Shown: one piece after another, positions 50,189 to 59,602 of the stretch | Layout: the number at the start of each line of letters is the position of its first letter | How positions within the stretch are numbered: position 1 is the first letter of the stretch | Source of the DNA: Bradyrhizobium erythrophlei | GTDB taxonomy: Bacteria > Pseudomonadota > Alphaproteobacteria > Rhizobiales > Xanthobacteraceae | Assembly (NCBI RefSeq): GCF_900129505.1 | Contig: NZ_LT670818.1 | Coordinates: 6,109,001 to 6,173,000, forward strand | DNA: 64,000 bases | Direction of reading: 5' to 3' | Made by a program: the position numbers and the translations under genes | Notes under the pieces: generated by a model | Seen by the model: the letters and a program-made list of their open reading frames with translations, nothing else | Database searches by the model: none | What the model was told of the DNA's origin: nothing

Positions 50189-51157
50189 ATGACGGCGATG
50201 ACCGACGATTCGATTCCGGTGACCCCACGCGCCATCCACGACGAGATGATCGCGTTCGGTATCATGGCCGCGCTGCTGCTGATAGTGCCGTTGACCGGCA
50301 TCTATCCATTCTTCGTCATGCAGGCGCTGTGCTTTGCGCTGCTCGCCTGCGCTTTCAACCTCCTGATCGGTTACGGCGGTTTGCTGTCATTCGGCCACGC
50401 GATGTTCCTGGGCACAGCCGGTTATTGCACGGCGCACGCGCTGAAAGTGTGGGGGCTGTCGCCCGAACTCGGAATCCTGGTCGGCACCGCCGGCGCCGCG
50501 GCGCTGGCCGTGATCACCGGCCTTATAGCAATTCGCCGCCAGGGCATCTATTTCGCGATGATCACGCTGGCGCTGTCGCAGCTTCTGTACTTCATCTACC
50601 TGCAGGCGCCGTTTACCCACGGCGAAGACGGCATTCAGGGCATCCCGCAGGGCCGCCTGTTCGGGATTTTCAATCTCTCCAACCCGACCATCCTCTATTA
50701 CGTCATCCTCGCCGGCTTCCTGTTCGGTTTTCTGGTGATTTTCCGCACCATCAACTCTCCGTTCGGCGAGGTGCTGAAGGCGATACGCGAGAACGAGCCG
50801 CGCGCGATATCGCTCGGCTACAAGACGGATCAGTACAAGCTGCTCGCCTTTATCCTGTCGGGAACGCTGGCAGGATTGGCCGGCGCGCTGAAGGTGTTTG
50901 TCGCGCAAAATGCGTCGCTGACGGACGTCGAAGTGGGCATGTCAGGGCAAATCGTGCTGATGACGCTGGTCGGCGGTCTCGGCACCGTGTTTGGCCCGGT
51001 GGTTGGCGCTTTCATTATTGTCGCCATGCAACAATACCTGTCCGGTCTCGGGCAATGGGTGACGGTGATCCAGGGCACGGTGTTCGTGGTCTGCGTGCTG
51101 ACGTTCCGCCGCGGCATCATCGGCGAGATCGCGCATTATTTCCGCCGATCGCTCTGA
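50189..51157 (+). CDS. livM: HAAT-family ABC transporter permease (LivM-like)
   Basis: A 322-aa permease: FNLLIGYGGLLSFGHAMFLGTAGYCTAHAL (LivM signature), RRQGIYFAMITLALSQLLYFIY, VLKAIRENEPRAISLGYKTDQYKLLAFILSGTLAGLAGAL, and GQIVLMTLVGGLGTVFGPVVGAF. Start one base after the livH stop; ATG at 50198 is an alternative. The operon ends at the terminator near 51267. No substrate-binding protein gene accompanies the four. Confidence 0.93.
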   Translation: MTAMTDDSIPVTPRAIHDEMIAFGIMAALLLIVPLTGIYPFFVMQALCFALLACAFNLLIGYGGLLSFGHAMFLGTAGYCTAHALKVWGLSPELGILVGTAGAAALAVITGLIAIRRQGIYFAMITLALSQLLYFIYLQAPFTHGEDGIQGIPQGRLFGIFNLSNPTILYYVILAGFLFGFLVIFRTINSPFGEVLKAIRENEPRAISLGYKTDQYKLLAFILSGTLAGLAGALKVFVAQNASLTDVEVGMSGQIVLMTLVGGLGTVFGPVVGAFIIVAMQQYLSGLGQWVTVIQGTVFVVCVLTFRRGIIGEIAHYFRRSL

Positions 51158-51252
51158 GAGAGCCGGTTTTCGGAACATTTTCGGCCTATAAAGCGGTGGA
51201 TGACCGGGTTCCATGACACGGCTGGCTACCCGCTTGGCCGGCAAAATGTTCT

Positions 51253-51270
51253 ATGACAGTTATGTGAAAG
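51253..51270 (-). promoter_or_regulatory. Candidate PHO box
   Basis: On the minus strand CTTTCAC-ATAA-CTGTCAT follows the 7-4-7 PHO-box plan (CTGTCAT-AWAW-CTGTCAT): one half perfect, the spacer fits, the other half 5 of 7. It lies 45 bp upstream of the PhoU-like gene. In Sinorhizobium meliloti the homologous orfA-pit operon is known to be repressed by PhoB. Confidence 0.5.
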
Positions 51271-51293
51271 GCCGGGCTTGCCCGGCCTTTTCC
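51267..51293 (+). terminator. Rho-independent terminator of Liv operon
   Basis: AAAGGCCGGG / CCCGGCCTTT with CTTG loop and trailing T; 110 bp after livM. Its position within the long open frame upstream of 51315 shows that the PhoU-like protein cannot start at 51213. Confidence 0.85.
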
Positions 51294-51314
51294 ATCAATT
51301 TGGGACATCTTCCG

Positions 51315-51959
51315 ATGCTGCGTTGGTTTCGCGCGTTTCTACCCAGAGAGGAGCGGTTTTTCGAGCTGTTCGCCCGGCACTCCCAGACCTGCGTGCAGGG
51401 CGCGCTCGCCTTGCAGGGCATGTTGCGCGGTGGCGCGGAAACCCCGGTCTACTGCCAGCGCGTCAACCAGTTCGAAAACGACGCCGACAACATCACCCGC
51501 GAGGTACTGACCGCGGTGCGCCGCACCTTCATCACCCCGTTCGACCGCGGCGACATCAAGAACCTGATCACCGCGATGGATGATGCCATCGACCAGATGC
51601 AGCAGACCGCCAAGGCCGTGATCCTGTTCGAGGTTCGCACCTTCGAGCCGCCGATGCGCGAAATGGGGACGCTGCTCGTGGAATGCGCCAATCTGGTCGA
51701 CCGCGCGCTGCCGCTGCTGCAGTCGATCGGCGACAATGTCGCTATGCTGACAGCGATCACCGAGGAACTGACCAAGCTCGAAGGCAGGGTCGACGATCTC
51801 CACGACATCGGGCTGAAGGAACTGTTCCTCAAGCACCGTAATGCCAACACCATGGATTTCATCGTCGGCGCCGAGATCTACGACCATCTCGAGAAAGTCG
51901 CCGACCGTTTCGACGACGTCGCCAATGAGATCAACAGCATCGTGATCGAACAGGTATAG
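51315..51959 (+). CDS. DUF47/PhoU-like protein linked to Pit
   Basis: A 214-aa helical protein of the DUF47 family: FFELFARHSQTCVQGALALQGML, FENDADNITREVLTAVRRTFITPFDRGDIKNLITAMDDAIDQMQQTAKAV (with the E/D-x-x-A-D metal-cluster motif of PhoU proteins) and EIYDHLEKVADRFDDVANEI. Corresponds to orfA of the orfA-pit pair, probably a regulator of the phosphate carrier. Start ATG 51315 (MLRWFRAFLP) chosen because upstream lies a terminator. 14 bp before pit. Confidence 0.9.
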   Translation: MLRWFRAFLPREERFFELFARHSQTCVQGALALQGMLRGGAETPVYCQRVNQFENDADNITREVLTAVRRTFITPFDRGDIKNLITAMDDAIDQMQQTAKAVILFEVRTFEPPMREMGTLLVECANLVDRALPLLQSIGDNVAMLTAITEELTKLEGRVDDLHDIGLKELFLKHRNANTMDFIVGAEIYDHLEKVADRFDDVANEINSIVIEQV

Positions 51960-51973
51960 GGCAGGGCCATCAA

Positions 51974-52984
51974 TTGGACGCCGCGATTGGTCTTCCTATC
52001 CTGGTCGGATTGATTGCGGTCGCGCTGCTGTTCGACTTCCTCAACGGATTGCACGACGCCGCCAACTCGATCGCGACCATCGTCTCCACCCGGGTACTGC
52101 GGCCGCATTACGCGGTGTTCTGGGCGGCGTTCTTCAATTTCGTCGCCTTCACGGTGTTCGGGCTCAACGTCGCCCGCACCATCGGCACCGGCATCGTCGA
52201 ACCCAGCGTGATCGACACGCAGGTGATTTTTGCGGCTCTCATCGGCGCTATCGTCTGGAACCTGATCACGTGGGCGCTGGGTATCCCGTCCTCCAGTTCG
52301 CACGCCTTGATCGGAGGACTGGTCGGCGGCGGCATGGCCAAGGCCGGACTTTCGGCGGCGGTCTGGAGCGGGCTTTCCAAGACCCTGGTCGCAATCGTGC
52401 TGTCGCCGGTGGTGGGATTCCTGCTGGCGATGGTGCTGGTCGCGATCGTGTCCTGGGCCTCGGTGCGCTCCACGCCGTTCGCGGTCGACCGCGCCTTCCG
52501 CATCCTGCAATTCGCCTCGGCGTCGCTGTATTCGCTCGGCCATGGCGGCAACGACGCGCAGAAGACCATGGGCATTATCGCGGTGCTGCTGTATTCGCAG
52601 GGCCAGCTTGGCACCGAGTTCCTCGTCCCCTTCTGGGTCGTGCTGGCGTGCCAGGCGGCGATGGCGCTGGGCACCCTGATGGGCGGCTGGCGGATCGTCC
52701 GCACCATGGGCCTGCGGATTACCAAGCTGACGCCGATGCAGGGATTTTGCGCCGAGACCGGCGGAGCCGCGACCTTGTTCATGGCGACTTTTCTCGGCGT
52801 TCCCGTCTCGACCACCCATACCATCACCGGCGCCATCGTCGGCGTCGGCGCGGCGCGGCGGGTCTCGGCGGTGCGCTGGAACGTGGCAAGTTCGATCGTC
52901 TATGCCTGGATCATCACCATTCCGGCTTCCGCCGGCGTCGCCGCGCTGGCGTATTGGGGGGTGAAGCTGCTGCATTTCCACTGA
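51974..52984 (+). CDS. pit: Low-affinity inorganic phosphate transporter Pit
   Basis: A 336-aa PiT-family symporter with two inverted PD001131-type signatures: FDFLNGLHDAANSIATIVSTRVL at the N-terminus and YSLGHGGNDAQKTMGIIAVLL in the middle, plus ETGGAATLFMATFLGVPVSTTHTITGAIVGVG. About ten membrane helices. Start TTG 51974. Carries metal-phosphate with protons across the inner membrane. Operon with the PhoU-like gene. Confidence 0.93.
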   Translation: MDAAIGLPILVGLIAVALLFDFLNGLHDAANSIATIVSTRVLRPHYAVFWAAFFNFVAFTVFGLNVARTIGTGIVEPSVIDTQVIFAALIGAIVWNLITWALGIPSSSSHALIGGLVGGGMAKAGLSAAVWSGLSKTLVAIVLSPVVGFLLAMVLVAIVSWASVRSTPFAVDRAFRILQFASASLYSLGHGGNDAQKTMGIIAVLLYSQGQLGTEFLVPFWVVLACQAAMALGTLMGGWRIVRTMGLRITKLTPMQGFCAETGGAATLFMATFLGVPVSTTHTITGAIVGVGAARRVSAVRWNVASSIVYAWIITIPASAGVAALAYWGVKLLHFH

Positions 52985-53066
52985 TTGGAACCTGGCCGCG
53001 CAATCCCTATATGGAAGCTGCGGATTCCCTTGATCCAACCCGGTTTCCCTGCCAAACGCTCGATTC

Positions 53067-54689
53067 ATGTCCGACCTCGCCATTGCCGCCGCCGAATCGC
53101 CGTCCCGCACGCCGCTTGCCGCCGAAGTCGCGCGGCGGCGGACCTTTGCCATCATCTCCCATCCCGACGCCGGCAAGACCACGCTGACCGAAAAACTGCT
53201 GCTGTTCGGCGGCGCCATCAATCTCGCGGGCCAAGTCAAGGCCAAGGGCGAGCGGCGCAACACCCGTTCCGACTGGATGAAGATCGAACGCGAGCGCGGC
53301 ATCTCCGTCGTCACCTCGGTCATGACCTTCGAGTTCGAAGGGCTGGTGTTCAACCTCCTGGACACGCCGGGCCACGAGGACTTTTCAGAAGACACCTACC
53401 GCACGCTGACCGCGGTCGATTCCGCCGTCATGGTGATCGACGCCGCCAAGGGCATCGAGGCGCGGACGCGAAAGCTGTTCGAGGTCTGCCGCCTGCGCGA
53501 CATTCCCATCATCACCTTCATCAACAAGATGGACCGCGAGAGCCGCGACACCTTCGATCTGCTCGATGAAATCGAAAAGACGCTGGCGCTCGACACCACC
53601 CCGATGACCTGGCCGGTCGGCCGCGGCCGAGATTTCCTCGGCACCTACGATCTCGCCACCGGCGGCGTGCGGCTGCTGGAAGGCGGCGGCGCCAAGACCG
53701 GCGCGGCGCTCAAGATCGACATCGCCGATCTCGCCGGCCGCAACGCCAATCTCGACGTCGGCGAGATCAGGGAAGAACTCGCGCTGGTGTCGGAAGCCTG
53801 CAAGCCGTTCGAGCTCGAGGCGTTCCGCGAAGGCCATCTGACCCCGGTCTATTTCGGCAGCGCGCTGCGCAATTTCGGCGTCGGCGATCTGCTGGAGGGG
53901 TTGGGGCGTTTCGCGCCGGAGCCGCGCGCGCAGGAAAGCAATTTGCGCAAGGTCGAGGCGTCGGAGCCGCGCATGAGCGCCTTCGTCTTCAAGATACAGG
54001 CCAATATGGATCCGAACCATCGCGACCGCATCGCCTTTGCGCGGCTGTGCTCGGGCAAACTCACGCGAGGCATGAAGGCAAAGCTGGTGCGCACCGGCAA
54101 GAACATGTCGCTGTCCAGTCCGCAATTCTTCTTCGCCCAGGATCGCGCGCTGGCGGATGAGGCCTTTGCCGGCGATGTCGTCGGCATTCCCAACCACGGT
54201 ACGCTGCGGATCGGCGATACGCTCACCGAAGGCGAGGACCTCACCTTCGTCGGCGTTCCCTCGTTCGCGCCGGAAATCGTCCGCCGCGTCCGCCTGACCG
54301 ACGCGATGAAGGCCAAGAAGTTGAAAGAGGCCTTGCAGCAGATGTCGGAAGAGGGCGTCGTGCAGGTGTTCCGTCCGCGCGACGGCGCCCCGGCGCTGGT
54401 CGGCGTGGTCGGCCCGCTGCAGCTCGATGTGCTGAAGGCGCGGCTCGATGCCGAATATTCGCTGCCGGTGGAATTCGAGGTCTCCGAATTCCAGCTGGCG
54501 CGCTGGATCTCGTGCGACGACCGCAAGAAGCTGGAGGCCTTCATCGCCGCCAACGGCTCCGGTGTCGCCGACGATGTCGACGGCGATCCGGTATTCCTGG
54601 CCAAGAACGAATTTTACTTGGGCTACACCAAGGAACGCGCCGAAGGCATCGTCTTCTCCAGCGTCAAGGACGTGAAGAAGAAGGCGTGA
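53067..54689 (+). CDS. prfC: Peptide chain release factor 3
   Basis: A 540-aa translational GTPase: G1 SHPDAGKTTLTE, the RF3-specific GERRNTRSDWMKIERERGISV (G2), G3 DTPGHEDFSEDTYRT, G4 NKMDRESRD, then domains II (YFGSALRNFGVGDLLE) and III, ending with FYLGYTKERAEGIVFSSVKD. It removes RF1/RF2 from the ribosome after termination. ATG 53067 (MSDLAIAAAESPSRTPLAAEVARRRTFAIISH), 82 bp after pit. Intact full length. Confidence 0.96.
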   Translation: MSDLAIAAAESPSRTPLAAEVARRRTFAIISHPDAGKTTLTEKLLLFGGAINLAGQVKAKGERRNTRSDWMKIERERGISVVTSVMTFEFEGLVFNLLDTPGHEDFSEDTYRTLTAVDSAVMVIDAAKGIEARTRKLFEVCRLRDIPIITFINKMDRESRDTFDLLDEIEKTLALDTTPMTWPVGRGRDFLGTYDLATGGVRLLEGGGAKTGAALKIDIADLAGRNANLDVGEIREELALVSEACKPFELEAFREGHLTPVYFGSALRNFGVGDLLEGLGRFAPEPRAQESNLRKVEASEPRMSAFVFKIQANMDPNHRDRIAFARLCSGKLTRGMKAKLVRTGKNMSLSSPQFFFAQDRALADEAFAGDVVGIPNHGTLRIGDTLTEGEDLTFVGVPSFAPEIVRRVRLTDAMKAKKLKEALQQMSEEGVVQVFRPRDGAPALVGVVGPLQLDVLKARLDAEYSLPVEFEVSEFQLARWISCDDRKKLEAFIAANGSGVADDVDGDPVFLAKNEFYLGYTKERAEGIVFSSVKDVKKKA

Positions 54690-54736
54690 GGGGCAAGGCG
54701 CACGGCGCCCGCGCCGCAAGCCGCTTGCATCGCTTG

Positions 54737-54845
54737 TCGTCCCCGCGAAGGCGGGGACCCAGTACGCCGCGGCCTCTCGTTTCCATCAGTGACGCCGCGG
54801 AATACTGGGTCGCCCGGTCAAGCCGGGCGATGACACCGATAGCTG
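54737..54845. repeat. Intergenic double-hairpin repeat
   Basis: GTCCCCGC-GAAG-GCGGGGAC (54739-54758) and CGCCCGG-TCAAG-CCGGGCG (54821-54839) hairpins around CCCAGTA...TACTGGG: the familiar Bradyrhizobium GGGGACCCAGTA..ACTGGGTCGCCCGG element. Probably the prfC terminator or mRNA stabiliser. Confidence 0.85.
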
Positions 54846-54973
54846 TGGCGATGCGCCTGCAGAATTGTCGGCTATGAACGCAGGGTTGTGAACGGCGCCG
54901 GCCTTGATCCCGCCCGCAAAGCACATCATTTCGGTGACGCACCCGGGTTGAACTGCTTCGAGGAGCCTGCGTC

Positions 54974-55582
54974 ATGGTTCGGCGCGTCGTTATTTGCCTG
55001 ATGATAGCGTTTGCCGGAATGATCGTTGCCGGCAGCGCCGACGCGCGGCCGCGCCACATCGATGCCACGCCGTTTGCGCACGCGCCCTGCAGCGTCTTGA
55101 GCGGCCGGCCCTGCACGCCCTACACCTGCAGCGTGTTCAACCGCGGCCCCTGCATTCCCGAAATCGATTATCCCTATGGCGAAAATCTTCAGCTCACGGT
55201 CCAAACCGTGCCGCCGCAGGACGATAAGGCGCAATACCAAAAACCCGACCATGATCTCGACACCATCGGCGACCTCTTTGCGGCGCTGCGCTCCTGCTGG
55301 TCGCCGCCGCCGGCCGATTCAGCCCGCGAGAACATGCAGATGACGGTGCGCTTCAGTTTTAACCGGTCGGGGGCGATGATCGGCGCTCCGCGCATGACTT
55401 ATGCCACCGCGGGAGCTCCTGCTGACGTGCGCGCGGCCTATCTCAAGGCCATCAACGCCTCGCTCAACGCCTGCGCGCCGCTGAAATTTTCCGACGGACT
55501 CGGCGGTGCGCTGGCCGGGCGGCCGATCGCGATCCGCTATGTCGATAATCGCAATTTGGGCACGCAGCAGGGCGCGAAGTGA
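54974..55582 (+). CDS. Secreted protein with TonB/TolA-C-like domain
   Basis: A 202-aa protein with signal peptide (MVRRVVICLMIAFAGMIVAGSADA). A Cys-rich stretch (CSVLSGRPCTPYTCSVFNRGPCIPE) follows, then from about 100 the pattern LRSCWSPPPADSARENMQMTVRFSFNRSGAMIGAPRMTYATA ... AYLKAINASLNACAPLKFSDGLGGALAGRPIAIRYV, which is the TonB C-terminal-like domain found in periplasmic proteins. Role unknown; probably an envelope protein. Confidence 0.8.
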   Translation: MVRRVVICLMIAFAGMIVAGSADARPRHIDATPFAHAPCSVLSGRPCTPYTCSVFNRGPCIPEIDYPYGENLQLTVQTVPPQDDKAQYQKPDHDLDTIGDLFAALRSCWSPPPADSARENMQMTVRFSFNRSGAMIGAPRMTYATAGAPADVRAAYLKAINASLNACAPLKFSDGLGGALAGRPIAIRYVDNRNLGTQQGAK

Positions 55583-55696
55583 CGCGCGTGTGACCCCCGC
55601 GCAATGCTAGCGCATTGCAGGCTGCGCCTCTAAAGTGATACCCGAAAGTGATACCCGAAGCTGACAAGAAACCGGCGCTTTTCGGAGGAGACCGTC

Positions 55697-56281
55697 ATGG
55701 CACTGGCGATAATGATCGTGGGCCTCGTGCTGTTCCTCGGCGTCCACACGCTCACCACGCAGCGCGATCTGCGCGCCCGAATGATCGCCTCGACGGGCGA
55801 GGGCGTCTACAAGGCTGGCTATGCGCTGGTCTCGCTTCTAGGCCTCGTGTTGATCGTCAGGGGTTTTGCGCATTATCACAGCGAGGGCTTGATCGAGCTC
55901 TGGACCCCGCCGAGGGCCTTGAAACACCTCACGATGGCGCTGATGCTGCCGGCCGTCATATTGGTGGTCGCGGCCTATATCCGCGGCCGCATTTACACGG
56001 CGGTGAAGCATCCGATGCTGTCGGGCGTGAAATTGTGGGCGGCGGCGCATCTGATCGCCAATGGCGATCTCGGCGGCATCATCCTGTTCGGCTCGTTCCT
56101 GGGCTGGGCGGTGTTCGACCGTATCTCGCTGAAAGGCCGCGCCGATGCCGGCGGGCCGCCGATCCCCGTCGGCGGCTGGGGTAACGACCTGATCGCGGTG
56201 GCGGTGGGGATCGTCGCCTATCTGGCGCTCGTCTTCGCGTTCCACCCCGTCGTGATGGGGATCCCTGTCGTCGGAGTATAA
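55697..56281 (+). CDS. NnrU family membrane protein
   Basis: A 194-aa protein with five or six helices: [43 protein letters not shown] (NnrU signature) and [28 protein letters not shown] (HPxLxGVxLWAxxHLxxNGD). ATG after GGAGGAGACCGTC. NnrU is linked to denitrification in some bacteria and related proteins to carotenoid or quinone membrane chemistry; no nitrogen-oxide genes are nearby, so the specific role is open. 5 bp before panB. Confidence 0.9.
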   Translation: MALAIMIVGLVLFLGVHTLTTQRDLRARMIASTGEGVYKAGYALVSLLGLVLIVRGFAHYHSEGLIELWTPPRALKHLTMALMLPAVILVVAAYIRGRIYTAVKHPMLSGVKLWAAAHLIANGDLGGIILFGSFLGWAVFDRISLKGRADAGGPPIPVGGWGNDLIAVAVGIVAYLALVFAFHPVVMGIPVVGV

Positions 56282-56286
56282 GCCGC

Positions 56287-57111
56287 ATGTCCGTTCAATC
56301 AGCCATCAGGCGCAAGACCGCGCCGGACATCCGCGCCCGCAAGAACGGCGAGCCGATCGTGATGCTGACTTCGTATCACGCCCACACCGCGGCTCTGGTC
56401 GATCGCCATTGCGACGTCATTCTGGTCGGCGATTCCCTCGGCAACGTCATGCACGGTTTCGAGACCACGGTGCCGGTGACTCTCGACATGATGATCCTGC
56501 AGGGCCGTGCGGTGATGCGCGGCTCGCAAGCCGCGCTGGTCGTGGTCGACATGCCCTTCGGTTCCTATGAGGCCTCCAGGGAGCAGGCGTTTCATTCCGC
56601 TGTGCGGATCGTTAAAGAGACCCATTGCGGCGCGGTGAAACTCGAGGGCGGGGCGCGGATGGCTGAGACGGTGGCTTTCCTGAGCGAACGCGGCATTCCC
56701 GTGATGGGCCATATCGGGCTGACACCGCAATCGATCAACACGCTCGGCTCGTTTCGCGCCCAGGGCCGCGAGGAGGGCAGCTGGGAGCCGATCGAGAACG
56801 ATGCGGTCGCGATCGCGCAGGCCGGCGCCTTCTCGGTCGTGATCGAGGCCGTCGCCGAACCGCTGGCGCGCAAGATCACCGAGACCATCGCCATTCCCAC
56901 CATCGGCATCGGCGCCAGTGCGGCCTGCGACGGCCAGGTGCTGGTGCTGGAGGACATGCTCGGGCTGTCGCCGCGGACGCCGAAATTCGTCCGTCGCTAC
57001 GGCGATCTCAGACCGGCGATCGAGGCCGCGATCGAGGGTTATGCCAGGGACGTGCGCTCGCGCGCATTCCCCGGGCCGGAGCACGTCTACGGCATGAAGG
57101 CGAAAAACTAG
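56287..57111 (+). CDS. panB: 3-methyl-2-oxobutanoate hydroxymethyltransferase
   Basis: A 274-aa PanB, first enzyme of pantothenate synthesis (ketoisovalerate to ketopantoate with methylene-tetrahydrofolate). Key regions: [33 protein letters not shown] (metal Asp), [21 protein letters not shown] (catalytic Glu region), [15 protein letters not shown] and [23 protein letters not shown]. Length as usual. Likely one transcript with the NnrU-like gene and the ligase downstream. Confidence 0.96.
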   Translation: MSVQSAIRRKTAPDIRARKNGEPIVMLTSYHAHTAALVDRHCDVILVGDSLGNVMHGFETTVPVTLDMMILQGRAVMRGSQAALVVVDMPFGSYEASREQAFHSAVRIVKETHCGAVKLEGGARMAETVAFLSERGIPVMGHIGLTPQSINTLGSFRAQGREEGSWEPIENDAVAIAQAGAFSVVIEAVAEPLARKITETIAIPTIGIGASAACDGQVLVLEDMLGLSPRTPKFVRRYGDLRPAIEAAIEGYARDVRSRAFPGPEHVYGMKAKN

Positions 57112-57126
57112 AACGAGGACGCGACG

Positions 57127-58728
57127 ATGGACTGGTCGCATTATCCCATTCCAGCCATGCGGTTGGAGGCGCGCTTCGGTGACCGCGTGGTGCCGGCGTT
57201 TTGCGAACGGCCATTGAGCCTCTGGGCGATGATCGCGGAAGCGGCTGCACGAAATCCGGACGGCGAGGCACTGGTCTGCGACAACAGGCGCATGGACTGG
57301 CGCGAGGTTGCGCAGCAATCGGCGCAGATCGCTGCGGGCCTCCGTAAGATCGGCGTGCGACGCGGCGACCGGATCGCGCTGTTGCTCGGCAACCGCATCG
57401 AGTTCGTGCTGGCGCTGTTCGGCGCGGCACATCTCGGCGCGGTGACGGTGCTGCTCAGCACCCGGCAGCAAAAGCCCGAGATCGCCTATGTCCTCAACGA
57501 TTGCGGCGCGACATTATTGATCCACGAGGCGGCGCTGTCCGATCGCGTGCCTGACGCGCGCGACGTCCCTGAATTGACGCACCGCGTTGCCGTCGATGAG
57601 ACCAGCGCGTCGCTATTCGCCGATTTGGTCCGCGACGAACCGTTGCCCGCGCCCGCCGATGTCGGCGAACAGGACACGGCGATGATCCTCTACACTTCCG
57701 GCACCACCGGAAGGCCCAAGGGTGCGATGCTGGCGCATTGCAACATCATCCACTCCGCGATGATCTATGAAGCCTGCATGCAGCTGACCCGAGCCGACCG
57801 GTCGATCGCGGCGGTGCCGCTCGCCCACGTCACCGGCGTTGTCGCCAACATCATGAGCATGGCGCGCTGCGCGGGCACGCTGATCATTGTCGCTGAATTC
57901 AAGGCCGCCGATTACCTGAAGGTCGCCGCGCGCGAACGCGTGACGCAGACGGTGATGGTGCCGGCGATGTATAATCTCTGCCTGCTGCAGGCGGATTTTG
58001 ATCATTACGATCTGTCGGCGTGGCGGATCGGCGGCTATGGCGGCGCGCCGATGCCGATCGCGACCATCGAAAAGCTCGCCGTCAAGGTGCCCGGCCTCAA
58101 GCTGATCAACGCCTATGGTTCGACGGAAACCACGTCGCCTTCGACGATCATGCCGCCGGAATTGACGTCAGCCCATATCGACAGCGTCGGTCTGCCCTGT
58201 CCGGGCGCCGAGATTATCGTGGTCGATGCCGCGGGCCGTGAACTGCCGCGCGGCGAAATCGGCGAGATCTGGATTCGCTCAGGGTCAGTGATCAAGGGCT
58301 ACTGGAACAATCCGAACGCGACGGCCGAGAGCTTTACCGGCGGCTTCTGGCATTCCGGCGATCTCGGCTCGATCGACAAGAACGATTTCGTGCGCGTGTT
58401 CGACCGCCAGAAGGACATGATCAACCGCGGCGGCCTGAAGATCTATTCGGCCGAAGTCGAATCCGTGCTCGCGGGCCATCCCGGCGTGCTTGAAAGTGCG
58501 ATTATTGCAAAGCCGTGCCCGGTGCTGGGCGAGCGCGTGCATGCGGTGATCGTGACGCGGGCCGGAGATGTCAGCGAGGCTATGCTACGCGCCTGGTGCG
58601 CCGAGCGGCTCTCGGACTACAAGGTGCCGGAGACGATGACGTTGACATCAGAGCCGCTGCCCCGCAACGCCAACGGCAAGGTGCTGAAGCGCCAGCTGCG
58701 CGAGGGCTGGGCGGCGGGGCAGGCGTGA
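57127..58728 (+). CDS. AMP-dependent acyl-CoA synthetase/ligase
   Basis: A 533-aa class I adenylating enzyme: A3 motif ILYTSGTTGRPKGAML (about 188-203), A5 NAYGSTETTSP, A7 GGFWHSGDLGSIDKNDFVRVFDRQKDMINRGG and the A10 lysine in PRNANGKVLKRQL. It activates a carboxylic acid via acyl-AMP and CoA thioester. Medium-chain or aromatic acids are possible; the acid cannot be read from the sequence. 15 bp after panB, so coexpression is likely, although a link to pantothenate is not obvious. Confidence 0.92.
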   Translation: MDWSHYPIPAMRLEARFGDRVVPAFCERPLSLWAMIAEAAARNPDGEALVCDNRRMDWREVAQQSAQIAAGLRKIGVRRGDRIALLLGNRIEFVLALFGAAHLGAVTVLLSTRQQKPEIAYVLNDCGATLLIHEAALSDRVPDARDVPELTHRVAVDETSASLFADLVRDEPLPAPADVGEQDTAMILYTSGTTGRPKGAMLAHCNIIHSAMIYEACMQLTRADRSIAAVPLAHVTGVVANIMSMARCAGTLIIVAEFKAADYLKVAARERVTQTVMVPAMYNLCLLQADFDHYDLSAWRIGGYGGAPMPIATIEKLAVKVPGLKLINAYGSTETTSPSTIMPPELTSAHIDSVGLPCPGAEIIVVDAAGRELPRGEIGEIWIRSGSVIKGYWNNPNATAESFTGGFWHSGDLGSIDKNDFVRVFDRQKDMINRGGLKIYSAEVESVLAGHPGVLESAIIAKPCPVLGERVHAVIVTRAGDVSEAMLRAWCAERLSDYKVPETMTLTSEPLPRNANGKVLKRQLREGWAAGQA

Positions 58729-58933
58729 GATGCCGACGGGCGGCGTCCGGACGGGCGAGCGGCGGGGCCCGCGAATCGGCGCCCGGCCCGGCCTACCCGC
58801 GTTAACGCTTTGATCCGGCTGGTTTTGCCTTGCCTCCGCCATATCACTAGGGTATCGCCGCCGCACCGAGGGGGCCGGGGCAGTGGCGGGCCTTCGCTCC
58901 GGATTCGGTCCATCGGGGATGGGATACCTTTAA

Positions 58934-59587
58934 GTGTCTGAATTATTTGATGAAGTCGACGAGGAAGTACGTCGCGACCAGCTCAAAAAGCTGTGGGACA
59001 AATATTCGATCTTCATTATTGCCGGCGCGCTGCTGATCATCGCCGGGGTCGGCGGCTGGCGCGGCTATCAGTATTTCGAGGCCAAGAAAGCGGCCGAGGC
59101 GGGGGCTGCCTTCGACAAGGCGGTCGAGCTGTCGGAAGCGAACAAGCACACCGAAGCGGAGGCGGCCTTCAACGATCTCGCTGCGAAAGCGCCGTCGGGC
59201 TATCGCATGCTGGCGCGGCTGCGGGCGGCGGCGGAAGTAGCCAGCCACGATCCAAAGGCCGCGGCGAAACTATACGATGACATTGCCGCCGATCGCAGCA
59301 TCGGCACCGAACAGCAGGACCTCGCCAGGGTCCGCGCCGCCGGATTGCTGGTCGATAGCGCCGCCTATTCCGAGATGCTGCAGCGCCTGGAATCCTCGAC
59401 CGGTCCGCAGGCGACCTTTCGCCATACCGCGCGCGAACTGCTCGCTTTGTCGGCCTGGCGCGCCAACGACACGGCGGCGGCGCGCAAATGGCTGGATCTG
59501 ATTGCCAATGACGGTGAGACACCGCCTTCCTTGCGCTCGCGCGCCGAGGCCCTGCAGGCGTTGCTTCCGCCGGTCGCGAAAAGCTGA
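58934..59587 (+). CDS. YfgM-like membrane-anchored TPR protein
   Basis: A 217-aa type-II membrane protein: cytosolic N-terminus SELFDEVDEEVRRDQLKKLWDKY, one helix (IFIIAGALLIIAGVGGW, about 24-40) and a periplasmic helical TPR_21-type domain (AGAAFDKAVELSEANKHTEAEAAFNDLAAKAP). GTG start at 58934. In E. coli yfgM-bamB-der are neighbours; here the order is yfgM-like, lipoprotein, der, which supports an ancillary role at the Sec translocon or envelope assembly. Confidence 0.87.
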   Translation: MSELFDEVDEEVRRDQLKKLWDKYSIFIIAGALLIIAGVGGWRGYQYFEAKKAAEAGAAFDKAVELSEANKHTEAEAAFNDLAAKAPSGYRMLARLRAAAEVASHDPKAAAKLYDDIAADRSIGTEQQDLARVRAAGLLVDSAAYSEMLQRLESSTGPQATFRHTARELLALSAWRANDTAAARKWLDLIANDGETPPSLRSRAEALQALLPPVAKS

Positions 59588-59602
59588 CCGCGGGAAAATG
59601 AG

